64,000 nucleotides of DNA. It comes from Icerya purchasi (lineage: Eukaryota > Arthropoda > Insecta > Hemiptera > Monophlebidae). Position 1 is the first letter of the stretch; the number at the start of each line of letters is the position of its first letter. The notes under the pieces are model-generated. The model was not told the origin of the DNA. It saw nothing but the letters and a program-made list of their open reading frames with translations, and did no database searches. Location: the NCBI GenBank assembly GCA_039619475.1, contig CM077115.1:510342815-510406814 (forward strand), read 5' to 3'. Shown piece by piece: positions 13,965 to 25,591 of this stretch. The translations under genes and the position numbers were made by a program.

Positions 13965-14430
13965 AAAATTTAAGCACTTTAATTTTGAAATTTTTTGAGG
14001 TTTCGTATTTTTCCTATATTCTAGCGGTTGAAATGCATCATTTTAAAAAAGGAATGACCCTCCAGCTATCATGGAAAGAGCTATGGACTTTTTTCTAGTT
14101 TCCAGTCTTACCGCTTTAAGCGTGTGTTTTCACAAATTTTCGTCCCTAAATATCAAAATTTTTCGATTTTTTTATTTTTCCTGTATTCTTAAGACCTTAG
14201 TGTGCAGCTTAAAAAAGAAATTAATACCATTACTCATATAGAACCGGCTACGGAATTTTTTAAAATTTATTTTCTTAAAACTTAGTTTTTACATTTTTCA
14301 AAATTTGGGCCCTTTAATTTAAAAATGTTGAGGGTTTTATAATTTTCTTATGATCTGACGAAGAAAATATGTCGATTGAAAAAAAAATTAACTCTCTGGT
14401 TACTATAGAACGGACTGAACGATTTTTTTT
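13965..14430. repeat. three diverged tandem copies of a ~160-bp unit
   Basis: Three segments start with CAAAATTT-like sequence (about 13965, 14146 and 14297). Each runs through the same order of blocks: a TTTAATTT block, a GAGG/TTTTTATTTTTCCT-like block, then AAAAAAGGAAT/AAATTAA, then a CTATCATGGAAAGAGCT / CTCATATAGAACCGGCT / TTACTATAGAACGGACT block, and a T-run. They read as old satellite-like or transposon-internal repeats without coding content. Confidence 0.55.
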
Positions 14431-14640
14431 CTTGCAGTTTTATATAATAGTTATATAATAGATATATATATATATATAATAGTTATATAATAGATATATA
14501 TAATAGTTATATAATAGATATATAATAGATATATAATAGATATATATAATAGTTATATAATAGATATATAATAGATATATAATAGATATATATAATAGTT
14601 ATATAATAGATATATATAATAGATATTATGTATTTACATA
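14431..14640. repeat. compound ATATAATAG minisatellite
   Basis: Irregular tandem array of TTATATAATAGATATATA-like units. It generates a meaningless tyrosine/isoleucine-rich frame on the minus strand. Confidence 0.85.
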
Positions 14641-17028
14641 TATACATATATAATAATATGTGTACAGAAAGGTTCTTTTTCGCATTTTTATGCCGAGATA
14701 TAGTACATTTCATAATATAATTTCATTATTATTATTAATACTTCCGATTAAATCGGTAAATTTGCACCTTAAAAATTTCACAAAATAATCCGCCTAAAAC
14801 TTTTTATTTTTTTAAGCTGTTCCCGAAATTCCGAAACTTTAGCATTCAAACAACCGCCTTTTTCGCCTCGTAAACACCTCCTCTGCAAGATACCGCGCTA
14901 CCATTGTCGTTAACCGTGGAAACACTTTTTAATGATTAATTAACTCACTTTTATTATTGCTTATCGTTAATTTTTTATGGCTCGGTTTTCTCCATTTTCC
15001 AACCGTATTTGAATACCTTTTAATAATTAATTAACTTTTGTTATTGTTTATTCAATTGTTCATTTACTTCTAATGATCCAGCTCTCGCCATCTGATCAGT
15101 TTTAACGTTATTTTATAACAATAAGAAGTATTCAATTAAAGCGAAAAGTAAGAATTCTTTAATAAATTATTATAAATACCACCGTATAGAGGAAAAGAAA
15201 GTTGCATAATACTGGAATTTTACGAAGAAAGAAACGCCCTAGTTATAGGGTATAAATCTGTAGGAACCGTGGATAGGTAACCCTAGTGCTGAAAATCACC
15301 GCAATGCCCTACATGTGTGTTCCGCTATAATTTGAACATCAAGCAGTCTGCTGCAGTCTTAAACAACGCCCCGCTCTGCCTAATTAGGAAACGATTAAAA
15401 TTTTTAATACAATAAGCGAGTATTGGAAAGGAAATACAGAACTACCGTTAGCGAATTGTAAACCTATATACAATTAACAATTTTACATACCTGAAAAGTC
15501 AGCAGAGTTACCTAAGAGACAACAGAAAAATTGAATCGAAGAAAAAAAATACGATTACCATAATCGTTGACCGTTTTATAAGATCAAAATAGAAATTGAC
15601 CTATTGCGTAGAGTTGGAATAATAACCGATGTGAACAGTGAACGGCAACTTTGTTATCGCAGTAGAGAACTCCAGACCAGCTAAGAAGTCGATGGGACAA
15701 AAAATTCCAAACATGACGGGCCTGAGATTAGGACCGGCACGTGTCTGAGTAAGCATTCGTGGCCGTGTACGCAATTAACATAATCGCCTGAGGCGTAATG
15801 GACTCCAAAATATTTCTATGAAGCAATATAATACATAAATCATAATCGTATTGCCAAATATCTCGTTTATCTTTAATTTATTTTTGTTTCGACTTCTTGT
15901 TTTTTTCTTTATGCAGTGAAAACACAGTACTCCTCTATTAATTCAAATATTCAAGACGTTGCATGTCACTGTGGATATATGCAGGTATTGAAAAAAAATT
16001 GTCATTCTTTAAAAACTTCTCGATAGAACCCAATGTACGTTATCGCGACTAATGCGAAATGAAGATAGAATATTTGACACGTTTTTCATTCAATGTCTAC
16101 TTTATTCCCGCGAAAACTGTGCAGCGTTATCTTCAAAATTATATTTTAAATATGTTCCGTCAATTTACGCAATCATCAGGCTGCCCCCACCTCATGAGGG
16201 GTACCGGACAAAAAATTTGTATTTTCTTCTTTTTTGTAACAAAGGTGCACGCGGAAATAGATTAAAATGTAACAAGGGAAGAATTTCAAAACGAATATTG
16301 CGATAAATATTACATAAAAATACTACTCATCGAAATTGATGTTTTTTCGCGGATAATTTTTTTGTCGTTAAACTCGGACTAAACAAATAGTTTAGTGTCG
16401 AGCAAAATAAAAAAAAAAAACAAAACAAAAAACAAAAAAAAAAAAACGTTCCGATTATACATATTAAAAAAGAGTGTTTCTTTGTTTTAAATTATTTACT
16501 GTTCCATTTCTTTTTGCCAAATTAGGTACCCTGTGTAATGGCATTATGTTCAATTCCATTGATTAGTATGGATTATATTTTTTGTCTCTTTCATTAAATA
16601 ATGAAAATCTCTTTGATCGTATTAATAGTCATATTCTACATCATATTACACGAATCGTGAATAGTTTTTTCCAACAGAGAAAGGTATCCAAAATGTCTAC
16701 TGAAATATAAAAAGAAAAAAAAAAATAACATAATTGTGTCGTTTGATCCTCCACGTGATTTATTTTTTTTGAATGAACAACATTTTACTTTCTTTCGCAC
16801 ATTTTCTTAAATTATTCAAAAATGCCTCATCTTAAATTTGCTCAAAATCTACTAGTAGCGATTTCTCATCTATATATAAATTGAAACTGAACATAGGTTA
16901 CCAAAATTCTGCTTTCGTTTAAAAAGAGATTTTTCTTCTTTTCCTAGATTAATTTCATCAAATTTTTTATTTCGACTTTTACGGTGATTAAAATAACTTG
17001 CACCCGTAGAGAGCTTAAAAAATATATT

Positions 17029-17069
<41 letters not shown>

Positions 17070-17342
17070 GGAAATTCTTTCATTTTTTTGGATACTCAAG
17101 CGTATCGCTAACAATTTTTGTAAGAAAATAAAGATAAATTTTGAATGAGCGAATAAAAAAAATTAACAATCTCTGCTTACGTGATTTCATGTTTTATTAC
17201 CGACTTTCAAAAAGGAGCAGATTATACGTTCGTCGCGAATGTTTTTTCCCTTGTTTTAATGCTTGTTCGCACACAACACCGATTTGACTGATTCTTTGTT
17301 CATTAGAAAGAGTACCACCATTCAACTTAGGTACCGCATGTG
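14641..17342. other. unassigned region
   Basis: No motif-bearing frame. It includes A-rich runs (16408-16446) and a (TA)n tract at 17031-17066. The two overlapping frames at 16052-16306 show no family signature. Confidence 0.45.
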
Positions 17343-17860
17343 ATAGCCGAGCTTACAACGTTATGTTTAGACCCTTGGGCGCCGAAAGCTCGGAAGTTTC
17401 GAAAAATATTATTTTTTTTTTTTCATGTCATCTGATATGTTGATGGAAAGATCGCTATTTGTCCGGAACAAAACCGTGTTTAATTTCCTTAACGAAAGTT
17501 TCAATGTTAAAAAGAGCGAAAAATGAAGTGTCCTCCCACTTTACGGAGCGAGCATTATGACTAAAAATTTAGAAACAAGGTTAAAAATACACGCATCCCT
17601 CCGTATATTTCTCCGGTCTGGAACATTTTAATTTCCAACTTTGAAATGAGCCCCTCTGGGCGCCGAAAGCTCGACATTTCTGGAAAAAAGAAATATTTTT
17701 TTTCCGGGCAAATGATATATAGCGTTGGAAAAAAAGCCGTTTGTCGGGAACGAAACCGTATACTTCATCTATGTAACGAAACGTTTGATGTCGTCCAATA
17801 GTTCAAAAAACCGTGAAAAATTAACGTATCCTTTATGGCACGAAAAATCACATTGTTTCG
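17343..17860 (+). repeat. unknown ~300-bp repeat, copies 1 and 2 (tandem)
   Basis: Copy 1 (17343-17645) begins TAGCCGAGCTTA. It contains GGCGCCGAAAGCTCG, a T-run, GGAAAGATCGCTATTTGTC, GGAACAAAACCGTGTTTAATT and CTTAACGAAAGTTT, and ends near TTTCCAACTTT. Copy 2 (about 17635-17860) repeats GGCGCCGAAAGCTCG, the T-run and CGGG block, TTTGTCGGGAACGAAACCGT and TGTAACGAAACGTTT with more divergence. A third copy lies inverted at 19225-19530. I do not recognise the family. Confidence 0.75.
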
Positions 17861-18039
17861 AATTTAATATTATGTAAACGTAAATTATAGTCTTACGCAC
17901 GGAATCCTTAGCGCATGAAATGTCATGCTTAAGTGAACTTGTTTTTTTTTTTTTAAAGCATAAAATAAATAGAATTTTGTGACAAAAAAGTTAGTTTTTA
18001 GCAAGAAAAAAATTCAATTATAATGCTAAAAATTATGAA

Positions 18040-18515
18040 ATAAAATGTTTTTTAAAATATATATATATATATATATATCGTCTTCGAGATTTATTATAAA
18101 AATTGAATAAAAATGCACTAAAAGGAAAAAATTATTACTCCCGATGAGAAAATATATTTCAAAATGATATATACCTTAAGTGGTAAAAATTATGGTAATT
18201 CTTATACAACATTAACTTTTTGGATTATTCATATTAAAATAATAATTTAAAACTGCATTAAATATTCATTAAATTGTTTTTAGATATTGTTATATGAATT
18301 TGATGCCGACTCTAATAAGTGTATTAATGTTGTATAAGAATTACCATTTTAAGGTACACATATTTTTTATCGAATAATTATTTTTCACCTTTTAGTGCAT
18401 CTTTATTAAATAATTATTTTTTTATTTTTTAGTGCATTTTTATTCCATTTTTTTATAATAAATCTTGAAGTCGGTATTTTTTTTTTTTTTCGTAAAAAAA
18501 CATTTTATTATTATT
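18040..18515. mobile_element. foldback-type MITE with long inverted arms
   Basis: The left arm (about 18040-18215) and right arm (about 18310-18515) are inverted copies. They share the AAAATGTTTTTT end, AGATTTATTATAAAAA, GGAATAAAAATGCACTAAAA, and GGTAATTCTTATACAACATTAA next to the ~100-bp spacer. The right arm carries an extra internal duplication of the TTTTTAGTGCAT segment. There is no coding capacity. The exact ends and target duplication are hidden by AT-rich flanks. Confidence 0.7.
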
Positions 18516-19224
18516 AAGTTTATAAAATGTTGCGATACTAAATTACAGATGTAAGAGAACAATTGTGGTTAATAAATAATAATACGCTTGGAATATCGCC
18601 GAGACTGTAGCGACTGTGCGACTGTTTAAAGAGAGAGAGAAAAAAAAGAAAAAAGGAATGATTCGAATAGTTTTGAAACTAATTCTTTACCGAATAGTTA
18701 AGGTCAGATTAATCAGACTGCAAGTGTAACAGAACTGTCGATAGTTCTCGTGTTCTAGTTCAGATAATGAATAGTTCAAATATTCCGGCGTGTGTGAAAA
18801 CTTGTTTAAAAATAGCGAAACCTCTGCCTATATAGAGCTCTAATTTATGCGTAAAACAGGTAATCCTTGCGTAGACCTCGCACTAAGCGGAAAATAATTA
18901 CCTAGGTATAAGTTTGCTGTAATTTCGGCGCTCCTTATACCGTAATATCCGTTCACGTTCAGCTATCCATCAGATTAATTGTGTACGACGAGTTTATGTG
19001 AAACAAAGGTCATTAACCACGGCTCAAGATCAGGAAACGGACGTGAAACATCTAAAATACATTCAGTGGACAATTACGGAAGTATTATTCGAAATCGCAA
19101 ACCACTTCACTCTGTCGTAGTATTTTACAACTCTGTTTGAATAAAGATATAATTGCGCGATATTGTCATTTTGATTTTTCCCGAATAAAACATTCAAGCT
19201 ATTGAAGCTTAATCTTATATTTCA

Positions 19225-19530
19225 GATTAGTTGGAAATCCAAATAGAGAAGTATACGTGGATGCGTATATTTTCAACCTTGTTCAAAATCGTTAACTATA
19301 ATACCTGCAACACAAGCGAGGGCCACACGTCATCTTTTTCGCGCTTTTTTTGAATTTTTTACCACCAACTTTAAAAGTTTCGTTAAGGAAATTAAATACA
19401 GTTTTGTTCCTGACAAATAGCGATCTTTCCATCCAATACATCACAGGACCGGGAAAAAAATATTGTTTTTGAAACGTTCGAGCTTTCGACGCTCCGAGCA
19501 TCTAGATATTAAGCTCGGCTATTATTTTTT
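19225..19530 (-). repeat. unknown ~300-bp repeat, copy 3 (inverted)
   Basis: Reverse complement of the unit at 17343-17645. It shows TAGCCGAGCTTA, GCGTCGAAAGCTCGAACGTTTC, GGAAAGATCGCTATTTGTC, GGAACAAAACTGTATTTAATT, CTTAACGAAAC, and the end block AACAAGGTTGAAAATA...TTTCCAAC. A 69-codon open frame (19292-19501, -) spans it, but the same frame is broken in the other copies, so I do not call it a gene. Confidence 0.72.
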
Positions 19531-22006
19531 TATAAAGCGGTCCTTCATGCATATAATTGAGATACGTTTTGGTTTCATCAACTTTTTTCCTGGAGTATTG
19601 CTTACGTGAATATCACTTTTTTTTTTTTTGCTGTTTTTGAGCCCAATGGAGGGAGGTTATATAATTTTTTGATTTTATAAAAGAGCTTCTGCGTTTTGTT
19701 TTATATTTCGAATTTCATATTTAAAGGGTTGTTATCTGGCGATGAGTTATGAACTTTTTAAGGGTGATTTCTGAGGTTCAATTCCATATCATTATATATT
19801 CTTGACGTTTTTTGAGGTTTTTTGTCGCCCTGGGTAATCGGTTAGTTCGAAGTTATAGATTTTCTTAAAGAGAATTTCAATCGTAATTTATGATCCAATT
19901 TTGAAGTTTATAAGTCAAACTGTTCTTCGTGAGTTATTGTATATTTTAATAGAATATCTTTGTCATCCCTGAACCATCCTACTAGGGTTGCGTACATTAT
20001 ATGTGTACGGAATCCTAAAAATCACATTTTTCATTTTGAATTTTGTAACCAGCAGTATTCAGCACCACTCCCGCTACCAATGCGATACATATCAGGTATA
20101 TAGGTTTCGCGCAAAAGGATTATTTCTGTTAAGAGGATTCTATAGAGGTATATAAAGAAATTATATATCGTAGACCAGCTCACAGAGGCAATGAAATCAA
20201 CGACAAATAAACATAAAATACCCGCGTGGAAGGAGTTTGGAAGTAAATTAGAAATAATCTAAAAGTTTTTATAAACTGGAAATACAAAAATTTTTTATAT
20301 AAATCATTGAAATACCTTGTTTTCGAAAAACTTACAAAGAGTTTGCGTTAAAAGAACGATAAGATTACGGACGGGGCATTTGCTGATTGAAAAAAAGATA
20401 ATGAACTCAGATTTATATGCATATATATAGTTTAGGTTTGCAGTAGAATAAAGAGAAGAGTTGTCTAAAGAAACTATCTTCAAACATATTAGTCAGATGA
20501 TGTCTTCGATTATGGAGTTATATCGATTTATAAAAATTAATAATATCGATATATGTTTAATTTTTTGAAATGGGCTTGTTTTAAAATATTTTGATTTAGA
20601 AAACTGGCTAAATGCTGGAAAAAGGAATAAATAAACGAAAAAAAGAATAAAATATTACATCACTTTGTCCAAAAACTTCTTGAAAAATGCACAGTTTTCT
20701 GACCAACGAATGTTTATCTTTCAGTACGGCGACGTTTAGTTTATCATCGAAGTATCTTTAAAGAATTAAGAATGTTTGAATTCCCGCAATATGAGCACTT
20801 TATCTGTTCCGCCGCTGAATTTACACGCTTTATTTTTCCTGTTTTACTCCTATCTAAATTTTTTATTATTAACCTTATTAATTATTATTAATTATTAATT
20901 ATTAATTATTAACTTTATTAATTATTATTAATTATTAATTATTACTAATTATTAATTATTATTAATTATCAAAATTATTAATTATTATTAATTATTATTA
21001 TTATTACATTAAGCCATGTCCAAACGAAATTCATATCATTTTTTATTTTTATTAGCAATCCCGACAATTTTAACTATTAATTTCTTTATCCACCTTAACG
21101 TTGTCCGCTGCGTAACCATTTACTCTTGCCTAAGTCAATTTCTATGTGCTACTTTGTCGTTTACTTTGTGATTATAGCATTATTCTTTGTATGACCGATA
21201 TCCTAAAATCTTTTCAAATAAATCGTTAAATAATTTAGATGCTTTCACTTCGAGCTAGCGATCTGTAGAGTCGTTTAACTGCGTGCAGAGTGAATACCAG
21301 TTTAAAGTTTTTGCATGTTAGCGACCGCACGACTTGCTTACAAAAGTGACGTCATGGACCTAACAAATGTAGAAGAAACGAGCACCGAAAACTGTTATAC
21401 GGAAGAAGACATTATTTCGAAGATAGATTTTCGAAATCAAGGAAGACAGCAACACGTTTATATACAAACTCTGGCCTGTCAACCTCCAATTGGTACTGGG
21501 TCAAGGTGGTGTGGATCTTCCGGAGTTAGTATGAACGCTACGCTATTTGACGATCATGCTGGCCCCTTCCGATGTGGAGCATCTTTCCTTTTTATCCTTA
21601 ATATATCGTAAGCTCGTCGTCCGCAGATGCCGTTTGAATAATGGATAATCAATCATTTTGCTTTTCTGGACGGGAATAATTGCGAGCACTGTTTTGCAGT
21701 CGCAACCGTAGGCGAATAGCGATGCCTTGTCTCTTGCTTCATCGGACACTGTGGGCACTGCATTGCAGTTGCGGCCAAATTGTTGATGAGGATCTTTTTG
21801 TGGGCGCTGCCTAACAATCGCAGACATGGATAAAAATACTTTTCTTTTTATGCTGGTCAACCGCGCGTTTAGTTTAAATATATATAATATATTATAATCA
21901 GGTATAACGGCTAACAAGACATGAGAGCTTTCCTTTCCTTTAAGGTATCCTGTATATTTTTTCGTCTACAAATTTATTTCCCTTCGGACTGCTAATTGCA
22001 CGAGTT
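19531..22006. other. unassigned region with an ATTA-rich low-complexity block
   Basis: No recognisable protein. 20868-21006 is a TTAATTATTA low-complexity block. The frame 21315-21611 (+, 98 codons) has a mixed composition and could be an exon or the 5' part of a repeat, but I cannot match it to a family. The frames at 21543-21917 (-) overlap it and look like antisense shadow. Confidence 0.4.
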
Positions 22007-22255
22007 CTAGTACCGATCTTTTTTGACTCCCTTGCTGTCTCTCCATAGTAGTTCTGGCCGTCTCCACCTTCCCCGAATCTTAGTGTCCTCAATTTCCTTT
22101 TGTCCTACGTTCTTCCTTCTTGATGGGTAATCGTCCGTAGCTGACAAGCCCAATAAAAAAGTAAAAAAAAAAAAAAAAAATACCTCCAAATGCAGCGACA
22201 TCGATGATAACAAAGACCACCGCCTGGTTCCTGGCCAAACACAAGAAACCGGCAT
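22007..22255 (-). pseudogene. family-B LINE C-terminal scrap with poly-T run
   Basis: The minus-strand frame runs through a T-run of about 18 bases (positions 22163-22180 on +, read as Phe) into TFLLGLSATDDYPSRRKN. The copy at 33750-34000 (-) has the same arrangement: a T-run, then LTPLLGVSATELLPEKTREK. In family-B LINEs this position corresponds to the FFDCPLL-type motif after the last Cys. Support is by comparison between copies in this window only. Confidence 0.42.
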
Positions 22256-23400
22256 CTAAGAAAACAAACCGCGAAACCAGCCACAAAATTGCAACAAGGA
22301 ATCGCTTCTCACCACTGATGCAAGATGAAGATGCATCATTAGCTAATTTCCACGTCCAAAAAGAATCAGCGCGTACGCCGCAGCAAGAGGGAGGACCAAA
22401 CAAATTGATGTATTGAAAATGGTAAACCGCGATTGCTTCCTCCTATCATACTAAATATACCATCGCAATTAAGTCATCTAAAATTTATAAATGAATTAAA
22501 AATACTCCTAAAAGGTCAAATGTCAATGTAAAAGTGAAAAATAAAAAATATGTCTTGCAAACAATAAACGTAAAATGACTATAACACAAGTCTAATGTTT
22601 CTAGCACAATATAAAATCGAACACTATACGCACACACCAAAATATTAAAAAACCCATAAAAATGGTACTGAAAGGTCTTCCGAATAATTTGGACACAAAA
22701 GGTATAAAAGAATATTTAGAGGACAAAAAATCAAATTTATCGCCATTAAACAATTTAGCACAAAAAAAAACAAAAGAAACAAAACTGTCCTACGCATCTT
22801 GTAACCTTTCCGGCCAATACAAATTTTAATCAAATGAAATAAAAGAAATATATCACTGTGTCTGGTAAGATGGGAAAAATTCCATTATAAACAAACAATT
22901 ATCCAGTATTTCGAATGTTAATCATACGGTCATGTATCCTACAACTGCTATAAACAATTGAAATGTCTAAAATGCAGTGGACAGCATAATTCGAGAGAGC
23001 ACAAACCTGAATATTTTAAAATGCGCCAACTGTAATGAAAATCACACCGCTAATTCTAAAGACTATAACAAAATCGTACGATCAATTAATAATAAAAAAT
23101 CGAACAATACGCAGGAGCAAAATATTAATAATTAAAGACAAAATGAAAATTTCTTAAAACAAAATCAGTATAACGGTATTAGCAATAATAACAAAACAAA
23201 TAATACCTCGAGTAGGACTCCCTTTATGCTACGGTAACAGCTAAATCTAACGATAAAAATGAGGTCAATAATAAAAATACAAATGGCTCAGACCTATCAT
23301 TTTTAATTCAATTATGTAAGAACCTAAATGTAACAGAGATAACGGAATGTATAGAAATGATTTTAACTAAATTAAGATCGTCGAAAATATTTGATTTATT
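22204..23400 (+). pseudogene. Jockey-type LINE ORF1 (Gag-like), decayed
   Basis: The first 70 codons (22204-22416) are open and Lys/Thr-rich. After that the frame is broken by many stops and shifts. A PRE_C2HC-like region can be read around 22590-22800: HTYTPK, then VLKGLPNNLDTKGIKEYLED. Three zinc-knuckle-like Cys/His clusters follow (about 22915-22950 SYGHVSYNC, 22963-23010 CLKCSGQHNSREH, 23017-23056 CANCNENHT). This order is the hallmark of Jockey-clade ORF1 nucleic-acid-binding proteins. It lies directly upstream of the endonuclease/RT region on the same strand and belongs to the same element. Confidence 0.65.
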
Positions 23401-25591
23401 TACGATAATTACTATAATATTTGAGAGTGAAACAGGTGTGTTCGCCCGAATGATGCTAGGAAACATCACTAAAATATATGTAGTAACGTGGAACGCTATA
23501 ATTCCATTAAAAATAAGATGATGGAATTAGAACACGTCATAGTAACTATCGTAATAATTGCGGGAATCTGCGGGACAAAAATTGACACACAACCTGCACT
23601 CTAAAGCTAATAAATTATCAGATTTACCGAAATCCTAATAACATAGCGAGCACAGGGGTGGTAGCTTTATTAATTCGTAACAAAATAAAATGCGTACCTT
23701 TACCGAAACCTAACACTTACACAAGTACAGGTAACCGAAGTACAAATAAAAATAGATACACAAAAGATTGTTGCATATAGAGACCATCAGTTAAACCAAA
23801 GCATCTGGGGAATCTGATGTAAAATATTCAATCAATACAGACACCCGAGTAACAATGTTAGAGAATCTGAATGCACAGAACAGAACATGGAATTGCTACA
23901 GTGCAAATCGTGCTGGAACTATATTATTGCATTTAGCTAAAGATCTAAACCTACAAATAAGTGCTCCCCATTTGAACCTACATTTTTCCTTAGAAATAAT
24001 TACTCTAAACCAAGTATCTTAAATCTAATAATAACGAAAAAAATTACACAATTTAGTACTCCAGCTCGGTTAGTCAGTTATCGTCCGATCTCATAATCGA
24101 ATAATGTTTTATATAAGAGATCAGATAAAAACCCGGGGGTGCCTGCCTACAGAATATTTTCGGTACTCTAAAGCTAATTGGACCAAATACAAAGAAACAT
24201 TTCAAAACCAAATCTCGAAGTACCCGCGACATTGGCCACTCCTCTAGATATAAATAAATATCTTAATTATTTAAACGAGCCGATACAGATAGTAACGTCA
24301 GAATTTATACTTAAAGAAAACATTAATAACTATTAAAACCACATATCCAACGATTAAATTTAAAAATTATTACAAAGCATTTTCCCAACAAGATTATTTA
24401 TACAAAAAATTATGCAATAAATTAAACAATATCGTAAAGAACAAAATTAAAATTGTAAAGTAGAACAATTTCCTATACACGCTAATGCCAGAGAATAACA
24501 GTTTATGGGAAATTAATTAAATATTTCTGTCGAGATCAGGCTGACTTTCCTCCAATTCATATACCAAACAGTAGCAATAAAGTACTCGACAGAAAGTAAA
24601 GCTAAAATTTTGTGGCAGAATATTTTAGCGGAGTACAAAAACAAAATGAAGGGGGTTAACCACGCATCGCCGTAGTCGATGTATCAAGGAAGAATAATAC
24701 AGAAATACATCACATAAAATAAAATCTGGCTTCTCAAATAAAGTGTATTAGAACTTTAAAAAGTAAAAATTCAACAGGAAATGACCAAATTAGTCATAAT
24801 AAATGATTAAGAAACTCCTCAAAAAAACTCTAGTAACAGTCATAAGCATATTTAACTCATGTCTTAGACTAAGCTACTATCCTATGACGAGGAGAGTGAC
24901 TGTAACACTTTACCAAAGCCCGGAAAAGATGCTTCTCAAGTACAAAATATCAAATCTTTATGCTCACTGTGTAGTAACTTAAGCAAAATAATTTATGAAA
25001 AATTAATATTAGTAAGAATGTGAAAGTTTAGCGAAGAACACTCGATCTCTACAGATAAAAAATTAGACTTTAGGCCTAAATACAGTACTGTCATATAACT
25101 GACCGAAATTTGCGATAAAATTACCGATAACTTCAACGAAAATAAACATACGGGGTTAGTTTCTCTAGACATAGAGCAGGTTTTTGATACGACATGACCA
25201 AATGAAATAATTTATAAACTAATAAAATACAATTACCCGCCATGCATAATTTATCTAATAAAATCTTAGCGGAACAGAAAATTTTATATCAAAATAAATG
25301 AAGTTAAATTCTATTACAACCGGCCTCTCATAAGAAAGTATTCTGCGACCATATATTCATATTGCATATAAATGATACGCCCCTAGTACACAATGTAGAC
25401 CTAAATCTGTATGCAGACGACAAATTTGTTAATGGTATCTTCTTATAGAATGAATACCATCAGAAACAGACTAAGCGTGAAGCTACTGAAAGATTAATAG
25501 CGTATTTTACAAAGTGGAAAATAAAGATAAACGAAAGCAAAATCAAGCCGACTTTAATCTCCCATCGCAGACCATTTATCAATCAAACTAT

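Noticed and set aside
14507..14713. Tyr/Ile-rich frame on the minus strand
   Set aside because: Produced by the ATATAATAG minisatellite.
19292..19501. 69-codon frame in the unknown repeat as a conserved gene
   Set aside because: The same reading is broken in the two other copies in this window.
21315..21611. 98-codon plus-strand frame with mixed composition
   Set aside because: No family recognised, no splice or repeat context that supports it; kept only as a remark.
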